From positions 14,991,317 through 15,055,316 of the forward strand of contig NC_079207.1 in the NCBI RefSeq assembly GCF_026745355.1: a DNA stretch of 64,000 bases. Reading direction: 5' to 3'. A model generated the notes under the pieces. The model saw nothing but the letters and a program-made list of their open reading frames with translations. It did no database searches and was not told where the DNA came from. The DNA is from Beta vulgaris subsp. vulgaris. Its lineage: Eukaryota; Streptophyta; Magnoliopsida; Caryophyllales; Amaranthaceae. Below, one piece after another: positions 22,220 through 33,344 of this stretch (positions within the stretch are counted from its first letter, which is position 1; each line of letters starts with the position of its first letter). Made by a program: the position numbers and the translations under genes.

Positions 22220-24448
22220 TAATAGTAGAATGATTGCTTATTACGGCGGTCATTAAGTGGCCTATTGCTACGATCTTGGCCGCGCAACAATTAAGGGCGC
22301 AACAACAGGTAACTACCTATTACGGCAGGTCTTAACCGTAGCAATAGAGCAACCTGTTGATGCGGTTCCTACCGAAAATCGCTTGCGGTTTTTGGTAGAA
22401 ACCGCAGCAATAGGTGCTAAAAAACAAGGGAAATTTCCTCAGGTACCCCTGATGTTTGACGTAATTCTCAAATTACCCCTTACATTTGGGAAATACCCTT
22501 GATACCCCCGAACTTTGACTTTGTGCTCAAAATTCCCTTACTATTGACGGAACTCTAACGTCGTTAGGGGTTCTTTCTCTTTTTCCTCTCCATCTTCATC
22601 TTCTTCATCTCTTCTCTGACAATCCTGCATTAATGACACCTTAAACCTTCAATTTTTTCCCTCTCCTTCCACCTACATGCCTCCATCTCTCCTTCCCATC
22701 TTCATCTTGTGAATTACCCCCATTTTTCATGTGAAGTCAATTCTATCTCCTTGTGAATTTTCCTCAAATTAATGATGGTTATTGTTGTTGTTCTTATTGT
22801 TGAAGCTGTCATAAAGATTTATGGGTTTTAGAATATGTTTTACACACAATTTTCATGGATGTAGTCATAGAAAATTAGCCTAAGTTTTATTTTCTTCTTC
22901 TCGATGTTGGGGAGTTGGGTTTTCTGGGTTTGTGCCTGAATGGTATTATGAGAACAACGAGGAATGAAGTTAAAGGGGATGTGAAGTTTAGGAGATAGAG
23001 ATAGAGATGAAGAAGATAGAGAAGAGGGGTTTAAGAGGGGGTTGAAGAAGGATTAATGGGAGACATGAGCATGAAGAGAGATGAAGAAGATGAAGATGGG
23101 AAGGAGAGATATATGCATGTAGGTGGAAGGAGAGGGAGAAAATTGAAGGTTTAAGGTGTCATTAATAGATGATTGTGGGAGAAGAGATGAAGAAGATGAA
23201 TATGGAGAGGAAAAAGAGAAAGAAACCCTAACGGCGTTAGGGTTTCGTCAATAGCAAGGGAAATTTGAGCACAAAGTCAAAGTTTGAGGGTATCTGGGGA
23301 ATTTTCCAAATGTGAGGGGTAATTTGAGAATTACGTCAAACCTCAGGGATACCTGAGAAAATTTCCCAAAAAAATAATAAAAAAATTTCTGAAAATTGGA
23401 CAATTTAAAATCAACTCCAATAACTAGAATATGGTTGCATGACAATTTTTCAAATAAAGATACCAAAATATATCTACAATCAAAATTATGTTCACAATAC
23501 AAAAACAAACTAATAATCCAAAATTCAAACATACACCGTTGAAAAAAAAACTCACCGCATCATACAACATAGCTACTTCAACACTAATTACAAAAGAATC
23601 ATAAAACTAAGAACAAACGAAAATTAAAAACTAAATCTAAGAAAAATAAACGAAAAAAATAAATCTAAAAAACAGATCTGGAAACGAGCCTTAAAACATA
23701 TCTAAAAAAACGAATGAAGAACAACCAACGCAAGGAAGAGCGAGGCAGCGAGAAGATCTGGAGAACATCACAAGAACGAGATCTTTACCAACATCACAAG
23801 AACTAGATTTCGATTCTTTACCAACGCAATGAAGAACAGCGAGCCAAGACGAGCCAACAACGACCAACACAATGAAGAACGAGATCTCGATTCTTTGAAG
23901 ACCAACGAGCAGATGAAGAACGGCGAGATAGAGCGGTGTGAACAAAACAAGATATAAGGAGGTTGAAGGCGAACGAAACAAGGTGTCGATGGCGGTGCGA
24001 ACAAAACGAGAGGATAGGCGAGAAGATGAGAGAAGATAGGCGAGATGATGAGAGAGAAGAGGGAGAAGATGAAGAGCGAGGAAGGATGAGAGAGAAGGTA
24101 CAGAGAAGAGATGAGGCGAGAAGAGAGGTAAATTTTTTTGGGAGGGATATGAAGGTAAATAACGCACAACACACTTAAGAAACGAAAACCCTAATAAACC
24201 TTTTGGCTATTGTTGCGGTTTATGAAAGAAACTGTAGCAATAGTTTTTAATTTTATTTGAAAAATAATATTTTAAGCTATTGCTGCGGTTTTGGATGGAA
24301 ATCGCGGCAATAGCTCTGGTCAAACTAGTCAAACATTTTTGAAAAATTCCCGCATCAATATGTTGATTTTCGATTTTTCCTTTTATTGTTGCGTATGGGT
24401 AAAATCTTAGCAATTCCTCTGCAGCAATAAGCAAAAATTCTACTAGTT
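22220..24448. mobile_element. CACTA-like non-autonomous DNA transposon, 2.2 kb
   Basis: The ends are taatagtagaa (left) and aactagtagaa (reverse complement of right), both one or two changes from the CACTAGTAGAA end of plant CACTA elements. The flanks are TAA (22217-22219 and 24449-24451), the 3-bp duplication of this superfamily. Both subterminal zones repeat gcggttt/agcaatag words (rgcaataggt, attgctgcggttt), typical of CACTA subterminal repeats. No transposase is visible. Removing it and one TAA leaves the host LINE codons in phase, which confirms the borders. Confidence 0.75.
22428..23367. mobile_element. Long-inverted-repeat (MULE-like foldback) element
   Basis: The arms (about 22428-22750 and 23030-23367) are near-complementary: gggaaatttcctcaggtacc opposed by ggatacctgagaaaatttccc, continuing through the ttgacgtaattctcaaatta and the cctctccatcttcatcttc blocks. 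Total about 940 bp with a small loop. The flanks aaaaaacaa and aaaaaaata match at 7 of 9 positions, compatible with a Mutator 9-bp duplication but in A-rich DNA. No transposase. It sits inside the CACTA-like element. Confidence 0.7.
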
Positions 24449-24451
24449 TAA

Positions 24452-24990
24452 AGATGTCTATATTTAGCGCCGCCAGATTATCCTTACCTTTGGAATGACG
24501 ATGTAACTTCATAATAAGCTCATGTGTAATAAAGCAATTATCCGCTAACAATCTACCTAGGATGAACACATTCTGAATAGGAGATATGAGAGTTCTATGA
24601 TTGGCTTCATCTTATTTGTTATTACCTTTGAAACAACTTTGTAGATAACATTACACCGACTAATCAGATTAAATTGCCCTGCCTCTTCGGTCTGTTCACC
24701 TTCGGAATGAGGCAGATGTGCGTGTAATTCCATTCCCTCAGCAGGTATCTCTTTCAAAGAAATGTCTAACAGCCTGGAAAAATGTCATTATGAAGCCTTC
24801 CCCAGAATTTTTGATAGAAAGCCGATGGGTCCCCATGTGGACCCGGAGCTTTAAATCCCCCATCTGAAATAGTGCCACCTTAACCTCCTCTTCTGTCACA
24901 TCCCCCTGAATATCCTCTATTTGTGAGGTTGTTAATTCGACATCATGTTTGTGATATCATGCATGACTGACTTATTTACTCTAGTGGGAA
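24452..24990 (-). pseudogene. LINE reverse-transcriptase core, first half
   Basis: The minus strand reads FNLISRCNVIYKVVSKVITN, then FILGRLLADNCFITHELIMKLHR and LAALNIDIFK up to the insertion. These are the conserved RPISLCNV.YK, FvpGR.i.DN and Al.lD blocks of plant LINE polymerases. A frameshift lies between the first two. The text breaks exactly at the CACTA-like border. Confidence 0.75.
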
Positions 24991-25115
24991 ATTGCATTGA
25001 TAGTTTCCCATGAAATGCTCTAATATTGCGTGATTAATATCCTGTTTTTGTGAGAGCCATTTGCCATCCTTAGATTTCAGCATAAAAATCTCATTTCTCT
25101 TTTACCTGGATTTGG

Positions 25116-26190
25116 CTATCCTGTAAAACCATTTAGTGTTTGTATCTTCAAAAGTTGTATACTTGCCCTTGGATCGCGGTTTCCAATATGCAAATTGTGC
25201 ACTAACTCTTTGTATATGTTCTTCACGAGTTTTGGCTTCGTCTCGAGCTTATTCTTCCCATTCAACTTCCCGACTATCCAATGCTTGCTGCGCACCTTGA
25301 CACATGTTAATTGCTTCATCCCAGATGACATTATTCTTTGCTTGCTATTGTTTGCACCATTTGAGCGTCTCAAATCTTGCTGCAACCACCTTATAGCCAT
25401 CCTAAACATTGGGGATCCCGTGAAATGTTCACTCCATTTCTTAGTCACCATCTTCTGCATTTTTGGGAAACAAAAGCAGCAAACGTCCATTTTTATAGGA
25501 CTTTTACTCTTCTGCATCTTTGGATCTATATATAACATAATCGAAATGTGGTTTGACACTAGTATCGGAAAATGTAAGATGGTGGCATCCGCACATGATT
25601 CCCTTCAAGCATTCGTTGCAAACATTCTATCAAGTTGTTCATACATTATGAAATTTTCGTTGAATCCGCTCCCAACCTCCATCGACTAAAGTGTTCTTGT
25701 CTGTGCAAATAGGATGATCCTCCTAGTTTTTGATCTATAAATTTAACTTGGTTGAAGTCCCCTATTATCACACAAATGTCTCCCTCTGTAACTACACTAG
25801 ACTTTATTTTTTCCCAAAAAGCTTGTCTGAACTGAATGTAGGGGGTGCCCTACACCAAAACGAGCTTCCATTCATATTTCACACGATGTCTTACATCAGC
25901 TACTTTACAAACTATGCAATTTTTATTCGTGTTAGATACTACAATATTTACACTAGGAAGCCAAAAAACAAACAAACCTCTAACATTATCCTCCGCATCT
26001 ATTGCAACTATATATTTATACCCTAAGGAAACCACCAGTCGATCAACAAGATCCTGTTTTGCCTTAGTTTCCCTAAAAAAAACCACTTGAGGGGTGACCT
26101 TGCGGACTATCCAGTGCAAAAACATAATTGTAGGGTAGTCCATCGTGTTAACCCTTATAATTCCAACTCATAATCTTCATTTCTCTACGT
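25116..26190 (-). pseudogene. LINE AP-endonuclease domain remnant
   Basis: Near 26190-26160 the minus strand starts MKIMSWNYKG, the usual first strand of the LINE endonuclease. After a frameshift comes VVFFRETKAKQD (the catalytic ETK block) and a KYIVAIDAED strand. The 25559-25116 segment starts SNHISIMLYI (the SDH.P block) and continues into the linker that precedes the polymerase. Order and spacing fit the family. Confidence 0.7.
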
Positions 26191-26557
26191 GAGACTGATT
26201 AGGCCCAGTCTCACGAGCCTCATGCGAAGATGACTCAATGATTTTGCACCTCTTTGTACTTTCCTCAAATTCTTGTTGCTTTACCATAAGCCATTCATTG
26301 AAATCTCTAGTTAATGTACTCATAATCTCCAAAGATTTTCGGGCCTGTCTCCTCCATCTTCCTTTTCCTTTCACACGACAAAGCTTGGACAATAACCTTA
26401 TTGGGAATTGGTGGGCGCCCAACTGAATTTTTGGGGAAGTAATTCTTACATAATTGTTCATCAAGTCTAGACTTTCGACCCGCTCTCTTCCTCTTACTCT
26501 CCTTGTGAACAGGTTTCTTACCCCGAGTTTCAACATTTCAAGTTTTTCCTGCATCAA
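26177..26557 (-). pseudogene. Probable LINE ORF1 C-terminal remnant
   Basis: A 126-codon basic open frame lies directly upstream of the endonuclease start, where plant L1 elements place the end of ORF1. It is rich in Arg, Lys and Glu but shows no CCHC knuckle or other firm motif, so the call rests on position. Confidence 0.4.
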
Positions 26558-26860
26558 AAATCTAGTATCTACTGACCCTGAACGGTCGGATCTTTATTCA
26601 CCTCCCCACTGCTACCCTCCTTTACTTTCATACCAACCACATCCCCTAATAATCCAGTGCCACCCCGTTGCGAAGTCTCCTTCCCAATTACTATTCCCCC
26701 ATTCAAACTCCACGATGGGATACATGTATATTCTCAAATGCTTGGACTGGAATATTAGAAATTTGAGAAAAATAAGTGCTGGAAGATCCAGTATGAAGGG
26801 AAGAGTGCGAACTTGGGAAGTCCAATTAAGTTTTCGGTGACAATAGGTCTGCCTCGTTCT

Positions 26861-27914
26861 CCTGCCAAAATTGTTGCAATATGTGGGCTAGTCCACTAAC
26901 TCTTATGAAAGGAAGGACTTTGACGAGGTCCTCTTAGATTCATTTGGGATTGGGTCCACATATATTCATCTCTTAAGATTAAGAATTTTTTCTTTACAAT
27001 AGTTGTCATCTTAGACCCAATCAAGCCTAAATTAAATTCGAAATAATTCAATCTTTTAATTATAGTCTAGATATAATTTGAATTTCAACTAAGTTCAAAG
27101 TGAAAGTTTGAGCTTATTATTTCATATCCATCCCGTAATTCGAGTTTTTAAATCTTTTTAGTAGGTTGAGTGGATTCAACTTTTAATAAGTCGGCTAAAA
27201 ATCGTCTTAACAAAGAAAATAAACTTTGCAAAACATGATACGTGGTCTATTAACTTGAAACTTAAGTTTGGTGGCATGGACTTGTGCCAACCCCCTATTC
27301 CGCTCAGCACTGACCAATACCACTATTAGAAGCTCGTCTTGGCCTAGTAGTTTTGGAGTGGGCTCAAATTTCTTAATTTTATTTTAGGGCTTGGATGAGG
27401 GTTGAATCAAACCCGTGGACCCATGCGCACAATAAGTCACTCTATATTTTCCTTTTTTACTAATTACAAAGTTTTCTTTAACACGACCAAGTAAAAAGTT
27501 ACTCTTGTTTTTATGGTATACTTAGTAGTTCGTAAATCTTTACAAAAGGTACAAATGATATCAATATAAATCAATTAAAAGCACAACATAGCATGAATGG
27601 ACCAAGCTTGTTCAGTCCACCTATATAGGTCCAGGTTTTGTTTTATTAAGATCTTAGATGTCAAAATATTTATTGTGGTCGATTATAGGTAGCTCATGTC
27701 TCTTTTTTATTTTTTTTTAAAATTATTGCCTCAATTGTATATTTCTTCTAGTTTTCAAACTTGGATAAGAGGTTATAGTTTTGTCTTTGTTTGGTAAGAT
27801 GGGAGATTTCCTACGTTCTTCAAAAGTAGTTCTTAATTGTTAATTATATCATAAATTTTAAATTAAAAAATTGACACGATTTGTTAATTGGTTAAGAATC
27901 TTGTTTTTATTTAG
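26861..27914. other. AT-rich intergenic DNA, no gene seen
   Basis: There is no open frame with a recognisable motif and no clear terminal repeat. The phrase gtcttggcctagtagttttgg at 27339-27359 resembles a SINE A-box, but no B-box follows, so no SINE is called. Confidence 0.45.
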
Positions 27915-27989
27915 TTGATGCAATTATCGCTATTATTTTTTGGGTGTGACACTGCTTGGCTCCCGTATATTACTAAAACCACTCGTTTT

Positions 27990-28340
27990 TTTTTTATCAT
28001 ATTCTTCTTCTTCCTTTTGTTTCTAACCTGCAACCACCACAACCACCACCACCATTACTATCTGAATCGCTTTTACCCAACACCGCACTACCACTACCAC
28101 CACCGTCCTTCTTCTTCTTCCTCTTTTTTCCACCTTCCTCCTTTCGCGACGCTACAACCACCACCACTACCACATCTGGTGGCACCAGCACCGGTTCTCT
28201 TCCTCCCTTTTCTTCTTCCTATTTTCTCCTCCTTCCTCATCTAGCAGAACTACCACCACCAACACCATTATATCTAACGACAACAACACCAACAAAGTGA
28301 GGAGGGAGCAACACTAGTACCACCTCCTTCCTTCTCCTTA
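27990..28340. repeat. Low-complexity CCA/CTT triplet-rich tract
   Basis: The plus strand is dominated by caccac, ttcttc and tcctcc words, encoding only His/Pro/Ser runs in one direction and Gly/Val/Lys runs in the other. Open frames here (27915-28244 plus, 27997-28191 minus) reflect composition. Confidence 0.7.
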
Positions 28341-28567
28341 TTGCTATATCTCATCCCAAAACAGAAGCTTTTTTTACTGCTCACCATGGAACCGTCCCAT
28401 TTTTCGATATCACCATGGTAATACTGTCTATTTTTTTCGCTTTCAGTTCCACAATGGTGAAACAAAAAAAAATGGATGCTTCTATGCCAAAAAGTTTTTA
28501 AAATTTTTATAGGTTGAGATAATATATGTAAAACAATACATAATACATAAAAATATAGGCGGTTTTA

Positions 28568-31317
28568 TGTAAGAATTATATGCCTTGAATCTGTTTGACG
28601 AAATGTTCGCAAGGCCGCCTAATCGGGCCCGAGTCAAAGATGTCTAGCAGGCTACTTTGCAAGGCGCCCGATGGCGTCGGGCAGGTTCACCTGATTGGGC
28701 GTATCAGCGAACAACGACCCGGTGAAGGTCACCCGATCAGGCCTGAGAGAAAGTCTTGTTTGGGAAATAGGTCTCCCGGTTGGGCGGATGTCTCCCAATC
28801 GGGAGGTGGTCAGTTTTGATGCGAAAACGCGTTTTCTTCAGCGGGGTATAAATAGGTTTTAAACCTAATACAATTTCTCTATACCAGGAATTAAGTCTTA
28901 ATCACTCTGTAATATGGTTTTCCTTATATCAATAAAATATTCTCTCCCTCTTCCTATGACGTAGCCAATACTTTGTTGGTGAACCATGTAAATCTGTTGT
29001 ACGTTTTTCTTTATTTTGCATTCGAGTATTTTTGTTCTTTCTCACATCTGTTATAACAAATTGGTATCAAGAGCTTCGTGTTCGATCTGGAAGAGAAAGA
29101 TGTCTGGGATGAATGTGAAAATTGATAAATTCACCGGGAGAAACAGTTTCAGTTTGTGGTAAATCAAGATGCGGGCTTTGCTGAAGCAACAAGGGTTGTG
29201 GGCACCGTTGACAAAGAAGTCAACGGATTCAGTTACCGTTGCGATGACCGTTTTGGAGGAAAAGGCGCATTCAATGATTATGTTGTATCTGGCTGACGAC
29301 ATAATCACTGAAGTCGCAGAGAAGGAAATCGCATCTGGTCTGTGGCTGAAATTAGAGAGTGTGTATATGACAAAATCTCTAACCAACAAGTTGCTTTTGA
29401 AGCAATATTTGTTCAGCCTGCGTATGAATGAAGGTACACCCCTTAGAGATCACCTAGATCAATTAAATATAATATTGTTAGAATTGTGTAATATTGATGT
29501 TAAGGTGGAGGATGAGGATGCTGCTTCGATTCTGCTTGTTTCTTTCCTGTTATCATATGAAAATTTTGTGCAATTTTTCATTGTTGGTAGATATTATGTG
29601 TCCCTAGAAGAGGTTAGATCATCTTTACATACTAGGGAATTAGGCCATAAGGCGTCTGGTACAGGTATAGTCGATTAAGTTGCTGGATTAGTAGCCAACG
29701 GTAACAGACATGGGACTTCGGGGAGAAAATCCAGGAAATTGTCTTCTAGAGGTCCTAAACCTAATGATGTTTGTAATTACTGTAAGGAAATAGGGCATTG
29801 GAAAAAGGAATGTCCTAAAAAGAAAAATGAGGAAGATAAATTTGGGTCTGGTTTTGTTGTTGTTGCAGCAGAAAATTCTAGTTCTTATGATGATATTGCT
29901 TTAGTTGCTAATGAAAAAACACATTGTAGTGATGTGTGGGTTTTAGATTCTAGAGCGTTTTGTCATATGTGTCCGCGCAGGGAGTGGTTTATGAACTATA
30001 AACAGGTTGATGGAAGTGTTACTATGACTAACAGTGAGGTATGCAAGACGGTTGGTATAGGGTCTATCAGAATTGGGACATGTGATGGTAAAGTCTATAC
30101 TTTGAACGAGGTTAGGCACGTTCCACAGGTTACAAAGAATCTGATTTCACTTAGTATGTTAGACAAGAAAGATTTCAGTTTCAAAAGGGAAGGTGGAGGG
30201 TTGTATGTCTACAAGGGTTCAAAGGTCATTCTGAAAGGGGTTAAACGGGAGATATTGTATGTGTTGCAAGGGTCTACGTTATTAGAGTTTGGGGTTGCTA
30301 CATTGGTTGTTTGTGGTAGAGTTGAGAAACAGGTGGAGCATAGAGACACTCTAGTCTGGAGTGGTGGTTCACGTTAGGGAAAAATTTGCCAACACTCAAG
30401 ATCCGAATATGAAATTATGTGTTCTTCGTTGTCAATATCGGGTCAGCCAAATTTGGCTCTTGGCCGGCATGTAAGTTTTGGGAACTCTCCCCAAAGAGAC
30501 AGTTGTGAAGACACGATGGGTTTTGCACTATATGTCGGAGAGGTGAAGATATATTTGGGCCGTCCAAGGAAGGTTTTACGTGTGCTAGAAAAGAAAAGAG
30601 TATAAGCAACACATCTGTTCGAATGTGGTTCTACAGGGTAAGTTCCAAGGTTGCTTGGACTTAGAAACTATTTGTTATTGTTAATTACCTTCATGGGGCA
30701 AGTCTGGGTCCTTAGAGGCTAATCTGGTGTCCTTAATGGACAAATCTAGTCTGGTTGTCTTTCGGAGTCAATTTGTTTGCAAGGAGAATCTGGGCATTGT
30801 TCTCAATGCATCTGTTATCTGGTTTTCTGCTTTATTGTGAGAGGATTCAAGTCAAGGTGGATATTTGTAAGAATTATATGCCTTGAATCTGTTCGACGGA
30901 ATGTTCACAGGACCGCTCGATAGGGTTGGGCGAAGATGTCCAGCAGGCTCCCGATGGTGTCGGAAGGGCTCGCCCGATCGGGCGTAGTAGCGAACAACGA
31001 TCGGGCGAAGGTCGTCCGATCGGTCCCGAGAGCAAGTCTTGGTTTGGGAAATAGGTCGCCCGATCTAGCGGTGGTCAGTTTTGATGCGGAAACGCGTTTT
31101 CTTCAGCGGCGTATAAATAGGTTTCAAACCTAGTTTTTTTCATACCATGAATTAAGTCTTAATTACTCTGTAATATGTTTTTTCAGGTATCAATAAAATA
31201 TTCTCTCTCTCTGCCCGTGGACGTAGCCAATACTTTGTTGGTGAACCCGTAAATCTATTGTGCGTTTTTCTTTGTTTTGTATTCGATTATTTGTTCTTTT
31301 TCACATTTGTTATAACA
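28568..31317 (+). mobile_element. Short Ty1/copia element (gag-only), 2750 bp
   Basis: LTRs are 28568-29058 and 30866-31317 (both TG...CA). A perfect 5-bp duplication, tttta, lies at 28563-28567 and 31318-31322. The primer-binding site ttggtatcaagagc (29061-29074) matches initiator Met-tRNA with one mismatch. The purine tract caaggtgga is directly before the 3' LTR. The interior holds gag and a damaged protease start only; integrase, reverse transcriptase and RNase H are missing, so it could move only with help. A TATA box, tataaatagg, lies in each LTR (28849 and 31110). Confidence 0.9.
29102..30377 (+). pseudogene. Copia gag with broken protease start
   Basis: The frame opens with MSGMNVKIDKFTGRNSFSLW and continues in one phase to 30377, but carries stops at 29160-29162 and 29676-29678. 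Between them is the UBN2-type gag core (MRALLKQQGLW, LYLADDIITEVAEK, SLTNKLLLKQYLFSLRM). A CCHC knuckle, CNYCKEIGHWKKEC, lies at about 29770-29811. The protease Asp block reads VLDSRAFCHM, with Arg where the catalytic DSG has Gly. The gag-preintegrase-like strand VRHVPQVTKNLISLSMLD follows. Downstream to 30865 no pol motif is found. Confidence 0.8.
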
Positions 31318-31730
31318 TTTTATAGGAACTAAAACTGGTAGAACGTACAATTCTAATGAACTTATTGCTCACCATGGCACCGTCTCATTTTCGATTCCAC
31401 CATGGTGGGACTATCTATTTTTTTGTCCTCGGTTCGACCACAGTGGAACAAAAAAAATGGTTCTACGCCAAAAAGTTTTTTAGTTTTTATATATTTGAGA
31501 CAAAATATGTAAAAAATACATAATACATAAAAATACAGGCGGTTTTGTAGTAACTAAAACTGGTAGAACAATTCTAATAAATTTTGAGGAAGGAAAAAAC
31601 CAAAATCGGCAAGGTAATCAATTAGGTAGATACCACTCAACCGCGAACGCGCCACTCGCCTGAGCCCAGCCTTGCCGGCCCACGCGTGTGTATTGATTAG
31701 TTCCTTGCTACTCAACCCTCAACAAATATA

Positions 31731-31983
31731 CTTCCTCCATTTCTTAATAAGTGCAACATAGAGAAAGTGGGGGAATACCAAGGAATGTGGAGAGAGAAAG
31801 TTGGGACCACAATAAAGTAGAGTAAGATCAAGTGATGAAACAAAAAAGTTGTGATCCCCTCTTGCTTTTTGGTGGCATATTTGTAATAATATTGAACTTT
31901 TTTTTACCATTTTGAGCTTGGTTGCACTTATTGTGACTATTCCAAATAAGGGAAATGTTGCACTTATTAAGAAATGGAGGTAG
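31731..31983. mobile_element. Stowaway-like MITE, 253 bp
   Basis: Left end cttcctccatttcttaataag and right end cttattaagaaatggaggtag are inverted repeats, flanked by TA (31729-31730 and 31984-31985). The subterminal word gtgcaac is shared with the MITE in the Sirevirus LTR at 43691-43948, so the two belong to related families. No coding capacity. Confidence 0.8.
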
Positions 31984-32036
31984 TATAAAGAAGGAAACTC
32001 TAGGTAGAAGAACTCTACACTACCAATGTGTGACAA

Positions 32037-32467
32037 ATAGTTTTTGTTCTTTTAAAAGCAACTTTTGAAGTAATAAACCATCATAATACGCACTAAAGTT
32101 CCCTTTTTTTGGACTGAGAGAAACTGAATTGAATTATCACAAGTTTTAGTAAAATACGGGAGGTAATTTGGTAAATAACAACATCCTTTTGGACCTTTTG
32201 GATTTGTGTGGATCAAAATGGTATTGCTTGGGAGTTGGGACCATAACTCCGGAAAATATTGGTCCTAGCCTCCTAGGCAAACCATTTCTAGAGTCAAACT
32301 TATAGTAAGTGAGGTATAGCCGTATAGAAAGAAATTCCCCTAAAAAAAAAGGTATAGAAAGAAATTGAGGGATGTTTTTGGAATTATTGGTTATCATGAC
32401 AGGTCTTGTGTTTTGAAACTTTTTACGACATACAGTTTAACTTTTAGTACAACAAAAAATTAAACAC
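32037..32467. other. Intergenic DNA, no gene seen
   Basis: No motif-bearing frame is present. Open frame 32146-32397 on the minus strand has no recognisable domain. The word ggtatagaaagaaatt occurs twice near 32310-32365, a small local duplication. Confidence 0.4.
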
Positions 32468-32470
32468 TTA

Positions 32471-32779
32471 AGGGCTGTTTGGTAAGATTAATGGAAACGG
32501 AATGAAAAAGATTTTCATAAGGAGGAGAAATGAAAATAATAATCGTTACCTTTAATAATTGTTTGGTATCCTAGTGGAATGGAAACAATTGAGAGGTTTA
32601 TGATTGAGGAAGAAAATGTGATTTGTTTCCACTAGTTTGATAAGGGTAACAAATGGGGGGATTGTGTTTTCCCCCGGTAACGGTATTTGTTACTTAACAC
32701 TCATACCAAACAATTAGAAATGGAAACGCTTATTTGAATCCGTTTCCTACACCAAACGTTTTTCATACCGAACACCCTC
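32471..32779. mobile_element. Tourist-like MITE, 309 bp
   Basis: Left end agggctgtttggta is opposed by taccgaacaccctc, and TTA lies on both sides (32468-32470 and 32780-32782). The interior carries ggaaacgg/ccgtttcc-type subterminal words (caaacaattagaaatgg). No coding frame. Confidence 0.65.
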
Positions 32780-32782
32780 TTA

Positions 32783-33339
32783 AAACTTTATGAAATTTGT
32801 AAACTGCACAATTCTAATGTTATCAGTTTTTAAAATGAAGCTCACCTGGATATATCGGACTAATATCGGTTTTAGAAGGAGCTTATATATAATTATTAAT
32901 TCATTGTTTTAAAGTTATACGATATGTACAAAATAATTCAAAACCAATAGATATATACCAAGGATTAAACAAAAATTTATTATGGCAAAATCATGATTGT
33001 TGATAAGAACTAACAATATAATTTTGCAAATCCTTTTCCACATCGCTGTTTGATACAATATTGTACGAGAGGGTCTATTGATCAATTATAATTTTGACAT
33101 AAAACTTGATTTGATTCAATTGATTCTCGCGAATAAATTGATTTGTAAAAGAAAACAAAACACCAAAACCAGAGTCCCTAAACTCTCACAAGGAGAGAGA
33201 TAGATTTCAACATGTATAGGTAGATATGACCAAATATATGTGTGGAACAACTCTGCATTAGAAATAATCTGAGGGTTTATTACCATACAAAAACTTAAAA
33301 ACAAACAATAAAGAGAACAAACAAGGTTTATCACCGTCA
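32783..33339. other. Flank of the Sirevirus element, no gene seen
   Basis: AT-rich DNA runs up to the duplication aaaag at 33340-33344. Open frame 33116-33340 (minus) lacks a motif. The sequence continues on the far side of the element at 44020, which is the pre-insertion partner. Confidence 0.4.
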
Positions 33340-33344
33340 AAAAG

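Larger units (their letters stand above)
19455..26860 (-). mobile_element. Decayed LINE (plant L1 type), heavily interrupted
   Basis: Read on the minus strand, recognisable parts follow the order of a plant L1: ORF1 tail (about 26560-26177), AP endonuclease, reverse transcriptase, zf-RVT and RNase H (to about 19480). Many frameshifts and stops make it inactive. A CACTA-like element (22220-24448) splits the reverse transcriptase, and a TRIM (19869-20644) splits the RNase H region. The 3' end is placed at an A-rich stretch near 19455. The 5' end is uncertain. Confidence 0.8.
28370..31555. repeat. Tandem duplication of about 190 bp, split by a copia element
   Basis: A segment from ctcaccatgg to aggcggtttt is present at about 28379-28567 and again at about 31368-31546. 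Each copy holds the block gccaaaaagttttt and ends cataaaaata(t/c)aggcggtttt. After each copy follows aactaaaactggtagaac (31326 and 31551). The copia element at 28568-31317 sits at the end of the first copy. Confidence 0.75.

Noticed and set aside
23691..24178. Several Leu/Ser-rich frames on the minus strand and a basic plus-strand frame
   Set aside because: Overlapping in several phases over a purine-biased stretch of the CACTA-like element; no transposase motif.
26718..26790. Plus-strand LDWNIRNL-like text resembling a LINE endonuclease start
   Set aside because: No ETK or later endonuclease block follows on this strand; the true endonuclease start is on the minus strand near 26190.
27915..28244. 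109-codon His/Pro/Ser frame
   Set aside because: Low-complexity triplet tract; frames are open on both strands and no domain is visible.
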